From assembly GCF_007795095.1 (NCBI RefSeq), contig NZ_CP042218.1:1674001-1738000 (forward strand): DNA of 64,000 nucleotides, given 5' to 3'. Shown here one piece after another: positions 62,488-64,000 of this stretch. A model generated the notes under the pieces. The model was not told where the DNA came from and did no database searches. It worked only from the letters and a program-made list of their open reading frames with translations. How positions within the stretch are numbered: position 1 is the first letter of the stretch; each line of letters opens with the position of its first letter. Position numbers and translations under genes: made by a program. Source of the stretch: Luteimonas granuli. GTDB lineage: Bacteria > Pseudomonadota > Gammaproteobacteria > Xanthomonadales > Xanthomonadaceae.

Positions 62488-63909
62488 TCAGAACGTGTAC
62501 TTCACGTGCGTCTGCACGCGGGTCAGGTCGCCCTCGCGGTCGTCTTCGAGGAAACGCTGGCCGAAGATCACCTCGGCGCCGACGTCCAGCTTCGGGAACG
62601 GCGAGTAGATCAGGTTGGCGTGGAACGAATGCGCCATCTCGGTCACGCCGAAGCCGGTGAGCGCCCTGTCGTTGTCGAACTCGGCGCGCGAGTACATCAG
62701 GTTGCTGCGCAGCTTCGGGGTGAAGGCGTGGCGCCAGGCGACGAAGGCGCCGTAGCCGTCGAGGGCGTGGATGTCGCCGTTGGCGTCCGCCAGCACGTCG
62801 GTACCCAGGCCGAAGGCCAGGTAGCGGCCGATGCCCTGGCCGACGTTGACCGCGTAGCGGATGTCGTCGCTGGTGCCGATGTTGAAGCGGCCGGACACGC
62901 TGACCGAGGCGCCGGTGTCGGTCTCGTCCGCCAGCTTGTACTGGCGGAGCAGGCCGGCCACGGCGAAGTGGCCCCAGTCGCCCTTGGTGGTCCAGCGCGC
63001 GGTGACGTCGGGCAGGCTGTTGTCGCCGCTGCGGAACTTGGTGCCGCCGCCGAAGGGCATGACCGTGGTCTCGGGATTCTCGATCGAGAACGACCACGGG
63101 CCCTTGGTGTAGCGCAACTGGGCCTGGCGCACGAAGATCGTGCCGTCCGTCGGGCCGACGAAGTCGACGGCTTCCGGCAGGGCCGCCACGTCCATGAAGT
63201 TCGACCAGGTCTGGCCGGCCAGCCACTCGTTCCAGCTGACGTAGGCGTGGCGCACGGTCACGCCATGGGTGTTGGTGGATTCCTCGTTGCCGAGGTTGGC
63301 GCTGCCACCGCCGAACATGTCGACCTCGATCAGCGCCTTGAACTTGTCGCCGCCGTCGGTGACGTGGTCGGCGCTCAGCCAGAAGCGCGAGAACGCGGCG
63401 TGGGTGTCGAAGTAGGGATCGCCACCGTCGGCGCCCGGGCCGCCCACCGGGATCGTCGCCGGCAGGTAGAACATGCGGCCGGCGCCGCCGTCGGCGATCC
63501 GCCCGTCGCTGGTGTCGGTCACAAGGGTGTCGAACTTGATCATGCCGCCGTACGAGAACGTGGTGCCGGCGTTGGCCGAGGGCATGATCGGCGAGGTCTG
63601 GATGCGCGGCTTGCCGTCGGCCGGGGCGGCAGGTGCCGCGGTCTGTGCGGTGCGCACCTCGGCCACGTCGGCGCGGGTGTCGGCGACGGTGGCGCTGGTC
63701 TGCTCCTGCTGCGCCAGCAGCTGCTCGACCATGCGCTCGAGCTGGGCCACGCGGGCCTCGAGCTCGCGCTCCTTGGCGGTCTGCGCCAGCGCCACTCCCG
63801 GCGCCAGCAGGGCGAGCGCCACTGCGGCGGCCAGCAGGCGACGCGGGGCTTTCACGACAGGCGCGTGCCTGTCCGGACGAGTCCCATGGGGGACGGGCAG
63901 TGCGGTCAT
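62488..63909 (-). CDS. DcaP-like trimeric outer-membrane porin
   Basis: 473 residues. Signal peptide (ALLAPGVALAQ), then an N-terminal coiled coil (KERELEARVAQLERMVEQLL, about 45-75) for trimer formation, a Pro/Ala linker and a beta barrel with many strands ending in a terminal Phe (HVKYTF). This layout fits DcaP-type porins for small carboxylic acids. Convergent with the acetate symporter gene, so a role in uptake of acids is suggestive only. A ribosome site (GGAGGG) precedes the ATG at 63909. Confidence 0.88.
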   Translation of the reverse strand: MTALPVPHGTRPDRHAPVVKAPRRLLAAAVALALLAPGVALAQTAKERELEARVAQLERMVEQLLAQQEQTSATVADTRADVAEVRTAQTAAPAAPADGKPRIQTSPIMPSANAGTTFSYGGMIKFDTLVTDTSDGRIADGGAGRMFYLPATIPVGGPGADGGDPYFDTHAAFSRFWLSADHVTDGGDKFKALIEVDMFGGGSANLGNEESTNTHGVTVRHAYVSWNEWLAGQTWSNFMDVAALPEAVDFVGPTDGTIFVRQAQLRYTKGPWSFSIENPETTVMPFGGGTKFRSGDNSLPDVTARWTTKGDWGHFAVAGLLRQYKLADETDTGASVSVSGRFNIGTSDDIRYAVNVGQGIGRYLAFGLGTDVLADANGDIHALDGYGAFVAWRHAFTPKLRSNLMYSRAEFDNDRALTGFGVTEMAHSFHANLIYSPFPKLDVGAEVIFGQRFLEDDREGDLTRVQTHVKYTF

Positions 63910-64000
63910 GTTCCCTCCGAGTGCGCAGCACGGACATCGCCCCGGCCGGACGGATGCCGGGCCGGAGCCTTCGCGCGATGCTCGAGCGCATCGCGCGACC

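Overview
The window is about 70 percent G+C. The gene order and protein families (BigR/SqrR-type regulator, TIGR02999-type ECF sigma factor beside a Ser/Thr kinase, GlyQ/GlyS, TamAB, tandem YbhF-like ATPase, DcaP-type porin) point to a gammaproteobacterium of the Lysobacterales (Xanthomonadaceae), probably near Lysobacter or Luteimonas. No rRNA, tRNA, CRISPR array, prophage or insertion sequence was seen. Coding density is very high. Most long open frames opposite real genes are G+C shadows.

Layout. 1-201 is the 3' end of an unknown gene. 364-7566 is a complete exporter operon: TetR/CecR-like repressor, HlyD adaptor, double ABC ATPase, two ABC-2 permeases and an outer-membrane channel lipoprotein. 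A cytochrome c'-like protein follows (7655-8107). 8118-19064 is the most interesting block. A SqrR/BigR-type persulfide sensor (ArsR family) faces a long leftward operon: sulfide:quinone reductase, DUF2892 membrane protein, RND adaptor and pump, OsmC-like protein, thioredoxin 2, a second SQR-like flavoprotein, an Lgt-like/TlpA fusion, then a porin. The sensor is followed by an AhpD-like protein. Together they look like a sulfide/persulfide (reactive sulfur) handling system with its own RND pump. 19068-31022 holds an M20 amidohydrolase, Tex, a sialidase-fold lipoprotein and the TamB/TamA translocation module.

31104-48344 is mostly housekeeping: glyS/glyQ, a GATase1 protein, membrane proteins, tatC/tatB/tatA, a SYLF lipid-binding protein, hemH, an alpha/beta hydrolase, a YgjP-type metallopeptidase, ttcA and rdgC in one continuous frame, a YdcH-like protein and plsB. 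49287-49994 is a 700-base non-coding stretch with mosaic stem-loop repeats and tandem repeats. 49994-57938 carries an e(P4)-type acid phosphatase, rep, tdk, a Ser/Thr kinase with an apparent frameshift, its ECF sigma factor, and mutM. 58088-61846 carries a fatty acid desaturase, an EF-hand protein and the DUF485-actP acetate symporter pair. 61880-62431 is a second copy of the mosaic repeat between two terminators. 62488-63909 is a DcaP-like porin.

Three coding anomalies deserve resequencing: the YbhS-like permease tail (about 4926-4930), the ttcA-rdgC read-through (43640-43800) and the kinase tail (about 53958-53970). Several genes (tamA, tdk, ygjP-like, plsB, the sialidase-like lipoprotein) have a TANNNT-like -10 box 6-7 bases before the start codon, which suggests leaderless transcripts.
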